NCBI GenBank assembly: GCA_030613045.1
Contig: JAUWMS010000010.1
Coordinates: 1-14,163 of the forward strand
Direction: 5' to 3'
From: Candidatus Latescibacterota bacterium
GTDB taxonomy: Bacteria > Latescibacterota > 4484-107
Length of the DNA: 14,163 nucleotides
Each line of letters begins with the position of its first letter. Within the stretch, counting starts at the first letter, position 1. This document shows positions 1-6,570 of this stretch, one piece after another. Made by a program: the position numbers and the translations under genes. The notes under the pieces are model-generated. The model was not told the DNA's origin and searched no databases. It saw nothing but the letters and a program-made list of their open reading frames with translations.

Positions 1-7
1 TAAGCTG

Positions 8-3001
8 ATGACGCTGGAGGGGAGCATTATGACCTTCCCCCGACGTTCTATTGTGCCGGATCGGCCCCGAAAGGGTGCGGTGGCGGTGTTGCACAATGCG
101 AAGAAGAAGTCGTACAAGGGCGGTCGGGGAGAGTTCTACGAGGTGGTGGACGATGAGGGGCGCTTTGAAATATCCCGAATTCGGGTGCGCAATGGGGAGC
201 TGGAGGGGTTTTACATGGACCCGTATTCCGGGCACATCACCTACGCGCCGGATCGGGGGGTGCAGGGAGATAAGTCGTATCCCATGAAGTTTGCGATGGA
301 TTGGCGGTACAAAAAATGGATGACCGTGGTGTTTCCGTGTATTGGGACGGATTTCTACGATATTGTGGATCCCCGGTATCTGACGAAGTTGACCACCATC
401 AATGTGTTCGACGAAACCAATAGTTCTCCGGTGGAGTTCGGATATTCCATCGGAATGCAGGCGGTCGGGAACGAAGCCACCCGGCCGGTGGGCGTGGTGT
501 TCACGCGGCCGGAGACCAGGGTGAAGATTGCGATGGGTTCGGGGCTGATTGGATTTCGGTTTCTGTTGCTCAATTCGGTGAACGCGGTCGGCACGGAGGC
601 GGCTAAGGGCGCGGGGTACAAAATTGATGTGCCGGGATCGTTCGTGCGGACGTCTTTTCTCGCGGCGCAGGATATGTGGGCCTTAGACGAGGCCCGGATG
701 AAGGAATTGAGCGCCTATGGGATAGAGAATTACAGACTGAGTCAGCTTCACGGACTGGCCAAAGAGCAGATCACGAAGGCGGAGGAAGCATTGTCCCGAA
801 AACAGTGGGATGCGTTCGTACGACATACGCGGTCGGCGCTGGGCATCGAGTCGCGGGCCTATCCCGACGTGAAGGCCACGCAGAACGACGTGATTCGGGG
901 GATCATCTTTTTTATGGCGCTGGTGATTCCGTTCGCCTATTTCGGGGAGCGGCTGCTGTTCACCTTCCCGCAGATTACCAAACAGATTGCGGGGTTTGCC
1001 GGCATTTTTCTGGCGATCTGGCTGATCCTGTGGTGTGTGCATCCGGCGTTTCAGCTTTCGAATCCGGCGGTTATTTTGTTGGCATTCGTCATTCTGGCGT
1101 TGGCGGTATTGGTGATGGCGCTCATTTCCTCGAAGTTCAACCGCCAGATGCGCTCGCTCCGGACGGAGACCGCGATGGTGCACGAGACCGACGTAGGCCG
1201 GGTCAGCGCTTCCTACGCCGCATTTTCCCTGGGCATTTCCAATATGAAGCGGCGGAAGATGCGGACCGCGCTTACGTTTGTGACGCTGCTTTTGTTGACG
1301 TTTACCGTGCTTTCGTTCACGTCGGTGAAATCCACGCTGGAATTCAACCAGCTCTCGCGGGACAATGAGGGGCTTTACGAGGGTGCGCTGATTCGTAATA
1401 AATCGTGGAATCCGTTGGAGGAAGCGGCGTACGAGTACGCCCGGAGCAATTTTCAGGAGATCGCGACGATCGCTCCGAGGAACTGGTATATTTCGCGGCA
1501 GAAGAACTACATCAAGGTGAAATCCGGAGCGGGGAAAAGCGCCAATGCGTTGGGCGTGTTGGGGATGACACCCGACGAAACGAAGATTACGGGATTGGAT
1601 CGCCAACTTATCGCGGGACGGTGGTTCCGGGAGGACGATCACCGGGTCTGCATTTTGCCCAACGACATGTTGAAGGACACCCTCCTGGATTTCGATCTCG
1701 CCGACGTCGGAAAGGCGCGGGTCCGATTGTTCGGGGAACAGTTCACGGTGATCGGAGTGATGGATCCGAAGAAGATGAAAATTCTGGAGGATCTGGACGA
1801 TGAGATTCTGACGCCCGCGGATTTCCAGTCAACCGGAGGGCAGGCGGTTCAGGAGATGGCCGAGGAGGAGGAGCGGCAAAAGCAGGGATTGGAGAATCCG
1901 AGGGTGGTGATCAAGCCGTTCGTGCATCTGGAGCCGGCTAACGTGCTGATCGTGCCCTATCAGACCTTGCGGGACGTGGGGGGGGCGCTTCAGTCCGTGG
2001 CCATCCGTTTCGATGAGGGGGTGGACGTCCGGCGCCAGGTCAAAGACTTCGTCACCCGGCTGGCCGTGACGGTGTTTGCAGGGATCCGGGAGGAGGGCGA
2101 GGAGACCATCAAGGTGTCGGTGTACAGCTCCTATGGCCGGACCCTTCCATCGGGGTTGAGCAATTTGTTCATCCCCATCATGATCGCCGCGCTGATCGTG
2201 CTGAATACGATGATGGGATCGGTGTACGAGCGGTTCAACGAGATCGGGATTTATTCGTCGGTGGGATTGGCTCCGGTGCACATTGCGTTTCTGTTTATGG
2301 CGGAGTCGTGCGTGTATGCGGTGATGGGGACGGTGTCGGGGTATCTCGTGGGACAGATCGTGTCGAAGGGTTTGCTCGCGTTCGATCTGCTTCAGGGGAT
2401 TACGTTGAACTATTCTTCGATGTCCGCGGTGACTTCCTCTATGTTGGTGATGGCGGTAGTGATGCTTTCCACGATCTATCCGGCGCGGAAGGCCTCTCAG
2501 ATGGCGGTGCCGGACGTGACCCGGAAATGGAAGTTGCCGGAGCCGGACGGCGACCGGTGGGTATTCGATTTTCCATTCACCGTGGGGGGAGAGGACGTGT
2601 TCGGGCTGTGCGTGTTTCTGATCGGGTACTTCGACTCGTACAGCGAGGAGTCCATCGGGATTTTCTACACGCACGGGGCTACCTTGCGTACATTCGATAC
2701 CGACCACGGAGACGGATACTCCATTGACATTGACGTGTGGCTGGCACCCTTTGATTTGGGAGTCAGTCAGCACGTGCTTTTCCGGGCGATTCCCTCCGGC
2801 GATCACAGCCTGTACGGCATCGAACTGACGATCAATCGTCTCAGCGGAGAGGATGCTTCGTGGAGGCGGGTCAACCAGCGGTTTATGAACGCGATCCGCA
2901 AGCAGTTTTTGATCTGGCGGACCGTGAGTCCGGAGGCGAAGGAGGCGTATCGGGAGGAGGGAAGGAGGATGTTGGGAGCGCGGAGAAAGGAAGTAGCGTG
3001 A
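8..3001 (+). CDS. FtsX/MacB-type ABC transporter permease, large form, possibly 5'-partial
   Basis: A permease-like inner-membrane protein of about 997 residues. Residues 1-295 are hydrophilic and unrecognised. Three hydrophobic segments follow (about 298-316, 324-345, 354-374). A classic FtsX/MacB core comes next: a basic patch then a helix at 413-440, a large extracytoplasmic domain (441-718), and three helices at about 719-740, 759-785 and 808-823, ending in YPARKAS (824-830). An extra C-terminal domain of about 150 residues follows and should be cytoplasmic by FtsX topology. Such permeases work with an ATPase that is not in this window; the substrate is unknown. The start is uncertain. 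The frame is open to the window edge, so the gene may begin upstream. Inside the window, ATG at 29 has GGAGG at 16-20 with 8-base spacing and is better supported than ATG at 8. Family call is confident; start and substrate are not. Confidence 0.85.
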   Translation: MTLEGSIMTFPRRSIVPDRPRKGAVAVLHNAKKKSYKGGRGEFYEVVDDEGRFEISRIRVRNGELEGFYMDPYSGHITYAPDRGVQGDKSYPMKFAMDWRYKKWMTVVFPCIGTDFYDIVDPRYLTKLTTINVFDETNSSPVEFGYSIGMQAVGNEATRPVGVVFTRPETRVKIAMGSGLIGFRFLLLNSVNAVGTEAAKGAGYKIDVPGSFVRTSFLAAQDMWALDEARMKELSAYGIENYRLSQLHGLAKEQITKAEEALSRKQWDAFVRHTRSALGIESRAYPDVKATQNDVIRGIIFFMALVIPFAYFGERLLFTFPQITKQIAGFAGIFLAIWLILWCVHPAFQLSNPAVILLAFVILALAVLVMALISSKFNRQMRSLRTETAMVHETDVGRVSASYAAFSLGISNMKRRKMRTALTFVTLLLLTFTVLSFTSVKSTLEFNQLSRDNEGLYEGALIRNKSWNPLEEAAYEYARSNFQEIATIAPRNWYISRQKNYIKVKSGAGKSANALGVLGMTPDETKITGLDRQLIAGRWFREDDHRVCILPNDMLKDTLLDFDLADVGKARVRLFGEQFTVIGVMDPKKMKILEDLDDEILTPADFQSTGGQAVQEMAEEEERQKQGLENPRVVIKPFVHLEPANVLIVPYQTLRDVGGALQSVAIRFDEGVDVRRQVKDFVTRLAVTVFAGIREEGEETIKVSVYSSYGRTLPSGLSNLFIPIMIAALIVLNTMMGSVYERFNEIGIYSSVGLAPVHIAFLFMAESCVYAVMGTVSGYLVGQIVSKGLLAFDLLQGITLNYSSMSAVTSSMLVMAVVMLSTIYPARKASQMAVPDVTRKWKLPEPDGDRWVFDFPFTVGGEDVFGLCVFLIGYFDSYSEESIGIFYTHGATLRTFDTDHGDGYSIDIDVWLAPFDLGVSQHVLFRAIPSGDHSLYGIELTINRLSGEDASWRRVNQRFMNAIRKQFLIWRTVSPEAKEAYREEGRRMLGARRKEVA

Positions 3002-3004
3002 CCT

Positions 3005-3198
3005 GGATTGCGGATTGCGGATCGTGGATTTTGGATTGAAACCTCTCACCGCAAAGACACGCCAGCGCGCAGAGGGAAGAAAGTGAGAAAGTGAGACGGT
3101 GAGACCTCCCACTTTCCCATTTTTACAGGAAAGTTCTCTGCGAACTCCGCGACTCCGCGGTGCAAAAATCCGAAATCCGAAATCCGAAATCGTAAATC
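3005..3198. repeat. Nested palindromic intergenic repeat, copy A
   Basis: The spacer between the permease and the transporter is almost wholly inverted-repeat sequence in three nested layers. The outer layer is GGATT-type units (3005-3038) facing CCGAAAT units (3166-3198). The middle layer is TCACCGCAAAGACACGCC and the following bases (3046-3076) facing TTCTCTGCG...CCGCGGTGCA (3134-3164). A purine-rich core (around 3073-3090) faces CACTTTCCC near 3111-3119. The same design recurs at 9491-9686. Arms are imperfect, and each layer is itself a short tandem repeat. No coding potential is visible. It could act as an RNA hairpin in the transcript or be a selfish dispersed repeat; the sequence does not decide. 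Confidence 0.75.
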
Positions 3199-3201
3199 GG
3201 C

Positions 3202-3208
3202 AAGGAGG
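3202..3208 (+). promoter_or_regulatory. Ribosome binding site fixing the transporter start
   Basis: AAGGAGG at 3202-3208 is a near-perfect Shine-Dalgarno. It overlaps the first in-frame GTG (3208-3210), which therefore cannot use it. It lies 5 bases before the second in-frame GTG at 3214, so that GTG is the likely start. Confidence 0.75.
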
Positions 3209-3213
3209 TGCCC

Positions 3214-5853
3214 GTGTTTGGCAAAAAAGACCGAAAGCCGTATGCAGAGGTGGAAGAGTACCGGGATCTGATGGAGGTGCCCGATCACTTTGAGGAGGGA
3301 TTCACGGTAAAGACGGTCCTCGGGGTGTTGTTCGTGGCGCTGATTATGGTGCCGGGCAATATGTACCTCGGTTTGATGATCGGCGGCGGATTGGGCGCAG
3401 CGGCTCAGTGGGTGACCATTATTTTGTTTGCGGAGATCGCAAAGCGTTCGTTCACCACGCTGAAGCGGCAGGAGGTGTATCTGCTCTACTACGTCTCCAT
3501 TTCGCTGGTGGCGGCGGGCACGGGCACGTTTCAGGGTTTGATGTGGAATCAGTATCTCGTGCAATCCCCGGCGGCCAAACAGTTCGGGATCGCCAAGCTC
3601 ATTCCCGCCTGGGTGGCTCCTCCGGCCGGTTCGGAGGCGCTGATCAGTCGAACGTTTTTCCACGCGGATTGGGTGCCGGCCATTATTCTGTTGGTGGTGG
3701 GCATGCTCATCTCCAGGGTTTCATGGTTCACGATGGGATATATGCTCTTTCGGCTGACGTCGGACGTGGAGAAGCTCCCATTCCCGTTCGCGCCCATTCA
3801 GGCTCAGGGCGCCATGGCGCTGGCGGAGACGACTACGGGAGAGGAGAGCTGGCGCTGGCGTATTTTCAGCACCGGGGCCATGATCGGCCTGGTGTTCGGC
3901 GCCATCTACGTGGGGGTTCCGGCCATCACCGGCGCGTTTTTGGCCGAGCCGATACAGATTATTCCGATTCCCTTCGTGGATTTCACCCAAGTGACCGGCA
4001 ATTTTATACCGGCTACGCCTTTGGGCTTTACCGCGCACCTCGGACCGATTTTCGCGGGACTGGTGCTGCCCTTCTGGGGGGTCGTGGGTGGCTTCCTGGG
4101 GGTGATGGCTTATACGATTGCGAATCCGTTTCTGTGGAAGTTGGGATACCTCACGCACTGGCGTCCGGGGATGGGGACCATCGAGACGTGGTTTGTGAAC
4201 AGTGTGGATTTCTGGTTGAGTTTTGGAATCGGAATCACCTTAGCCATCGCCATAATCGGCATCTACCAGGTGTTCACCGGGGTGCACAAACGCAAGCAGG
4301 AGGCGCTTGCGCAGGGGAAAAGTTCGACGGCCCCGCCTCCGGGACGGGGGGATTTTCCGATATGGATTTGTGTGGCTTTGTTTGTATTGTCCACGTTTGC
4401 CCTCATCGTCGTGGGGAAAATACTGTTGCCCGGGTTCGCTAATCTTCTTTGGTTCCTGCTTTTTTTCGGCTTCATCTTTACGCCGATCCAATCGTTTATC
4501 AACGCCCGGCTATGGGCTATGGTGGGACAAAGCGTAACCATCCCTTACGTCAGGGAGACCACGATCCTCCTGAGCGGATATCGGGGTATAGATATTTGGT
4601 TCGTGCCGCTTCCGATGGGCAACTATGGGGCTCAGGCCGCCAAGTTCCGGGAGGTGGAGCTTACCGGAACGAAGTTCACCAGCATCCTGAAGGCCGAAGT
4701 TTTTATGGTTCCCATCGTGCTGGTCACCAGTTTCATGTATTGGTCGTATATTTGGAAATTGGCTCCGATTCCCTCCTCCTCCTACCCTTATGCGCAATTG
4801 ATGTGGCGCCTTCAGGCCTATCAGCAGTGTCTGTGGCTGACCGGGACGTACCGGAGCGAGATGGAAATGGACGAGGGCGAGCGCACGGTCACCTGGATTC
4901 CGGCCAATCTGACGGACCGAACGTGGTGGTATTGGCGGGCGCGGCTTGTGGATATGGATCGTCTCGCGGATCGGTTGATCGCGTCGGGTCAATTGGAGGC
5001 AGGGGAAAGAACCGATTTTGTGCAAGGCGACCTGGAGACCAAATGGGTGGATTGGGTTAAATCCCTCGATGATGTGGCCGGACCGTGGACCGAAGTGCGA
5101 ACGGTGTTCACGGATTTCGACGTGGAGCGGCTCGTGGATGCCTTTATCGCGGGAGGCGTGCTGGCTCAGGAAGATCGGGCGCGGTTTGTACAGGGCCCGT
5201 TGAGGCGGGAGGTCCTGGAGAAAGCCGGTGAGCACGTCCAATTACGGGCAATGATGAGGGAGTTCGAGGGGAAGGTGCTGCTTCCCGAGCGGATTACCCA
5301 GGAAATCGAAGGAATGAGAGAAAAGGAGGGGCGTCCGCTGTCGGATTTGGCGGTGACCGTGATCGGGCCGGAGGATAATCTGGTGGTGAGCACCGCCATC
5401 CCGGATCTGCTTCTTCGCAGGGAGGAGGGCGAAGCGGAAGGCCATAAGCTCCAGTACTATTTCGAGATGGATTCCGATCTGACCTTCAGCAGCCCGTGGA
5501 TGCAGGCCTCTACGGATGAGCCGTGGTTGTTCCGGGCCATCCAGCCCAGAATCATCGGCGCGGGATTGATCATCGGATTGGGGAGCTTCGTGGTGCTCTC
5601 GATTTTTGGCCTGCCTATTCTGCTTATCTTCGGGTACGTGCGGAGTCTGACCTTGTTGCCCCACTGGATGATCACCGAGATCATCGGCGCATTGTTGGCG
5701 CGGTTTTATTTCTGGAAGAAATATGGGAAAAAGCAGTGGCGGCTTTACGCAGCCGTGCTTTCGGTGGGCTTTGCGTGCGGCATGGCGCTGATGGGGATGG
5801 CGGCCATCGCGATTGCGTTGATCCAGAAATCCGTGTCGGTGCTGATCTTTTGA
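3214..5853 (+). CDS. OPT-like (oligopeptide transporter superfamily) multi-pass membrane transporter with long loop insert
   Basis: An inner-membrane transporter of about 879 residues. Residue numbers here count from the upstream GTG at 3208; subtract 2 for the preferred start at 3214. Hydrophobic segments lie near 36-76, 88-112, 155-181, 219-245, 278-305, 333-357, 384-404, 410-430, 495-517, then 782-810, 818-835 and 848-872. The conserved stretches PFPFAPIQAQGAMALAE (191-207), SYPYAQLMWRLQA (525-537) and the C-terminal IFGLPILLIFGYVR are what I know from the bacterial OPT-like (DUF6785-type) proteins, usually annotated as peptide transporters. The substrate is not determinable. A hydrophilic block at about 545-775 separates the two conserved halves. 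From memory, relatives lack it or have a much shorter link, and here it contains a 28-residue duplication. The gene follows the permease by 212 bases of repeat and may share its transcript. Confidence 0.8.
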   Translation: MFGKKDRKPYAEVEEYRDLMEVPDHFEEGFTVKTVLGVLFVALIMVPGNMYLGLMIGGGLGAAAQWVTIILFAEIAKRSFTTLKRQEVYLLYYVSISLVAAGTGTFQGLMWNQYLVQSPAAKQFGIAKLIPAWVAPPAGSEALISRTFFHADWVPAIILLVVGMLISRVSWFTMGYMLFRLTSDVEKLPFPFAPIQAQGAMALAETTTGEESWRWRIFSTGAMIGLVFGAIYVGVPAITGAFLAEPIQIIPIPFVDFTQVTGNFIPATPLGFTAHLGPIFAGLVLPFWGVVGGFLGVMAYTIANPFLWKLGYLTHWRPGMGTIETWFVNSVDFWLSFGIGITLAIAIIGIYQVFTGVHKRKQEALAQGKSSTAPPPGRGDFPIWICVALFVLSTFALIVVGKILLPGFANLLWFLLFFGFIFTPIQSFINARLWAMVGQSVTIPYVRETTILLSGYRGIDIWFVPLPMGNYGAQAAKFREVELTGTKFTSILKAEVFMVPIVLVTSFMYWSYIWKLAPIPSSSYPYAQLMWRLQAYQQCLWLTGTYRSEMEMDEGERTVTWIPANLTDRTWWYWRARLVDMDRLADRLIASGQLEAGERTDFVQGDLETKWVDWVKSLDDVAGPWTEVRTVFTDFDVERLVDAFIAGGVLAQEDRARFVQGPLRREVLEKAGEHVQLRAMMREFEGKVLLPERITQEIEGMREKEGRPLSDLAVTVIGPEDNLVVSTAIPDLLLRREEGEAEGHKLQYYFEMDSDLTFSSPWMQASTDEPWLFRAIQPRIIGAGLIIGLGSFVVLSIFGLPILLIFGYVRSLTLLPHWMITEIIGALLARFYFWKKYGKKQWRLYAAVLSVGFACGMALMGMAAIAIALIQKSVSVLIF
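4951..5202 (+). repeat. Internal protein-level duplication in the transporter insert
   Basis: Bases 4951-5034 and 5119-5202 encode two diverged copies of a 28-residue unit, residues 582-609 and 638-665 counted from GTG 3208. The shared pattern is D-x-[DE]-R-L-x-D-x-x-I-A-x-G-x-L ... R-x-x-F-V-Q-G-x-L, about half the positions identical. They are 28 residues apart and both lie in the non-membrane insert. Amphipathic helical pairs are likely. Confidence 0.65.
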
Positions 5854-5871
5854 TTCGTCATCAGGGGGAGT

Positions 5872-5904
5872 GTGGGGGGCGCCGAGGAGGCCACGTTCTT
5901 TTTT
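5872..5904 (+). terminator. Weak candidate terminator after the transporter
   Basis: GTGG (5872-5875) can pair with CCAC (5891-5894) and is followed by GTTCTTTTTT (5895-5904). The stem is only 4 bp with a long GC-rich loop, so this is tentative. Nothing else is recognisable between 5854 and 5962. Confidence 0.3.
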
Positions 5905-5962
5905 GGGTGCTGATTGTGAAGCCATTCAATACAGAGAATTTCAGGGCTATGCAAAAAAGACC

Positions 5963-5991
5963 TTGACATTTCTCAACGGAGTTTGTATATT
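5963..5991 (+). promoter_or_regulatory. Near-consensus sigma70 promoter
   Basis: TTGACA at 5963-5968 is followed by a spacer of exactly 17 bases and TATATT at 5986-5991. The predicted transcription start is near 5999-6000, just before the duplicated leader element at 6005. It is the clearest promoter in the window. It would give the first paralogue a 5' leader of about 570 bases. Confidence 0.8.
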
Positions 5992-6013
5992 CGTTTTTGA
6001 ATAGAAGGAACTC

Positions 6014-6100
6014 TCGGCGGGTGGGGCGATTTGCATACGTCGCCGAATAGCCGACCGTTCCGGAGCGTCCTGTTTAGCCTTCAGACGGGAGGACTTCGGA
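6014..6100 (+). ncRNA. Candidate structured cis-regulatory RNA, copy 1
   Basis: Nested stems can be drawn: TCGGC (6014-6018) with GCCGA (6050-6054), enclosing GGCGA (6025-6029) with TCGCC (6040-6044). Then comes CCG-TTC-CGG (6055-6063), and TCCTGT (6068-6073) with ACGGGA (6085-6090). Compared with copy 2, the three substitutions within these stems all keep pairing (C-G to U-G, G-C to G-U, U-G to C-G), and the indel falls in a loop. I recognise no known riboswitch family. The structure is drawn by eye, not computed. Confidence 0.5.
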
Positions 6101-6309
6101 TGAATGAAAAAGCCAACTCATGGTATCGCGGGGTTTTTTATTTTCTCACCTTGCTAAAACGTTACACGTTTTACCTTTTAGCAAGGGGAGAAAAAAGATA
6201 CGGCGAATGCTTGGGGTGGCTTTTTTTGTTGAGTGGGCTGGAACTCGGTGTTGATTTTAGTAAAAGGAACTCTTGGCGGGTGGGGCGATTTGCATACGTC
6301 GCCGAATAG
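6100..6309 (+). CDS. Possible leader ORF in element copy 1 (69 codons)
   Basis: ATG at 6100 is preceded by GGGAGG (6087-6092) at 7-base spacing, a good ribosome binding site, and the frame stays open to TAG at 6307. The protein starts MNEKANSWYRGVFYFL and has hydrophobic stretches. The same start and binding site occur in copy 2, but one extra A after the start shifts the frame there, so the encoded peptides differ. That argues against a conserved protein product. Translation initiation itself may matter as a regulatory event. Confidence 0.25.
   Translation: MNEKANSWYRGVFYFLTLLKRYTFYLLARGEKRYGECLGWLFLLSGLELGVDFSKRNSWRVGRFAYVAE
6141..6194. repeat. Long palindrome inside leader copy 1
   Basis: TTTTCTC plus CCTTGCTAAAA (6141-6159, one interrupting base) faces TTTTAGCAAGG plus GAGAAAA (6176-6194). 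This gives an 18-pair stem with a single A-G mismatch and a 16-base loop. Within it, AAAACG-TTACA-CGTTTT forms an inner alternative hairpin. In copy 2 only the outer TTTTCTC/GAGAAAA and the inner AAACG/CGTTT survive. No U-run follows it on the + strand, so it is not an ordinary terminator. Confidence 0.75.
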
Positions 6310-6361
6310 CCGACCGTTCTGGAGCGTCCCGTTTAAAACCTTCAGACGGGAGGGCTTCGGA
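6273..6361 (+). ncRNA. Candidate structured cis-regulatory RNA, copy 2
   Basis: It has the same fold as copy 1: TTGGC near 6273-6277 pairs with GCCGA downstream, GGCGA (6284-6288) pairs with TCGCC (6299-6303), and TCCCGT (6327-6332) pairs with ACGGGA (6346-6351). Its differences from copy 1 are compatible with the stems. Tandem aptamer-like arrangements are known for some riboswitches such as glycine, but this sequence does not match that consensus. Confidence 0.5.
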
Positions 6362-6516
6362 TGAATGAAAAAAGCCAACTCTTGGTATCGCGGGGTTTTT
6401 TATTTTCTCTGTTTCCTCAAACGTTACACGTTTTAGCTTTTAGTAAGGCGAGAAAAAAGATACGGCGAATGCTTGGGTTGGTTTTTTTTGGTGAGCGGGC
6501 TGGAACTCGGTGTTGA
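6361..6516 (+). CDS. Possible leader ORF in element copy 2 (51 codons)
   Basis: ATG at 6361 with GGGAGG 7 bases upstream reads MNEKSQLLVSRG and continues to TGA at 6514. Its frame differs from that of the copy 1 ORF after four codons because of an A-run length change. It ends at the boundary of the repeat. A real peptide is doubtful; the conserved start site is more notable than the product. Confidence 0.22.
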   Translation: MNEKSQLLVSRGFLFSLFPQTLHVLAFSKARKKIRRMLGLVFFGERAGTRC

Positions 6517-6558
6517 AAGGGTCACTGCCTTATAGTCCTCTTTATCTTCTTGAAGGTC

Positions 6559-6563
6559 GGAGG
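6559..6563 (+). promoter_or_regulatory. Ribosome binding site fixing the first paralogue start
   Basis: GGAGG at 6559-6563, extended by further purines, is 7 bases before GTG at 6571. The alternative upstream TTG at 6550 has no binding site and would place a charged segment ahead of the signal peptide. GTG 6571 is therefore preferred. Confidence 0.75.
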
Positions 6564-6570
6564 GGGAGAC

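Larger units (their letters stand above)
6005..6254 (+). repeat. Tandem leader element, copy 1
   Basis: First of two direct copies, roughly 90 percent identical by eye, separated by 9 bases. The copy runs from AAGGAACTCTCGGCGGG to GGAACTCGGTGTTGA. The first ~100 bases are the most conserved. A central palindrome (6141-6194) is the least conserved part. No transposase or flanking target duplication is visible. The position directly downstream of a strong promoter suggests a transcribed leader rather than a random repeat. Confidence 0.9.
6264..6516 (+). repeat. Tandem leader element, copy 2
   Basis: Second copy of the element at 6005-6254. It differs by small indels (two bases in a hairpin loop, one A in an A-run) and about twenty substitutions, most of them clustered in the central palindrome and the T-rich tail. 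It ends 54 bases before the start codon of the first paralogue. Confidence 0.9.

Noticed and set aside
1829..3112. A 427-codon minus-strand frame opposite the permease
   Set aside because: Low-complexity His/Arg/Pro composition, starts in repeat sequence, and overlaps strongly supported permease helices on the + strand.
3166..3198. A CRISPR-like array from the repeated CCGAAAT units
   Set aside because: The units are about 8 bases with no spacers between them; they are a short tandem repeat forming one arm of a palindrome.
6014..6100. A known riboswitch class (glycine, cyclic di-GMP, cobalamin, TPP, SAM, fluoride)
   Set aside because: None of the consensus core motifs I know for these classes is present; only the tandem arrangement is reminiscent of glycine riboswitches.
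6031..6309. A 92-residue protein starting at the first in-frame codon, near 6031
   Set aside because: That start has no ribosome binding site and lies inside the GGCGA/TCGCC hairpin; if anything is translated, ATG 6100 is the supported start.
6376..6400. GGTATCGCGG in the leader, resembling the T-box GGNACCGCG motif
   Set aside because: The match is imperfect, no specifier stem or antiterminator partner is visible, and the downstream genes are not amino-acid related.
6513..6536. A second promoter (TTGAAA and TATAGT) just before paralogue 1
   Set aside because: The spacer is only 12 bases, too short for sigma70 recognition.
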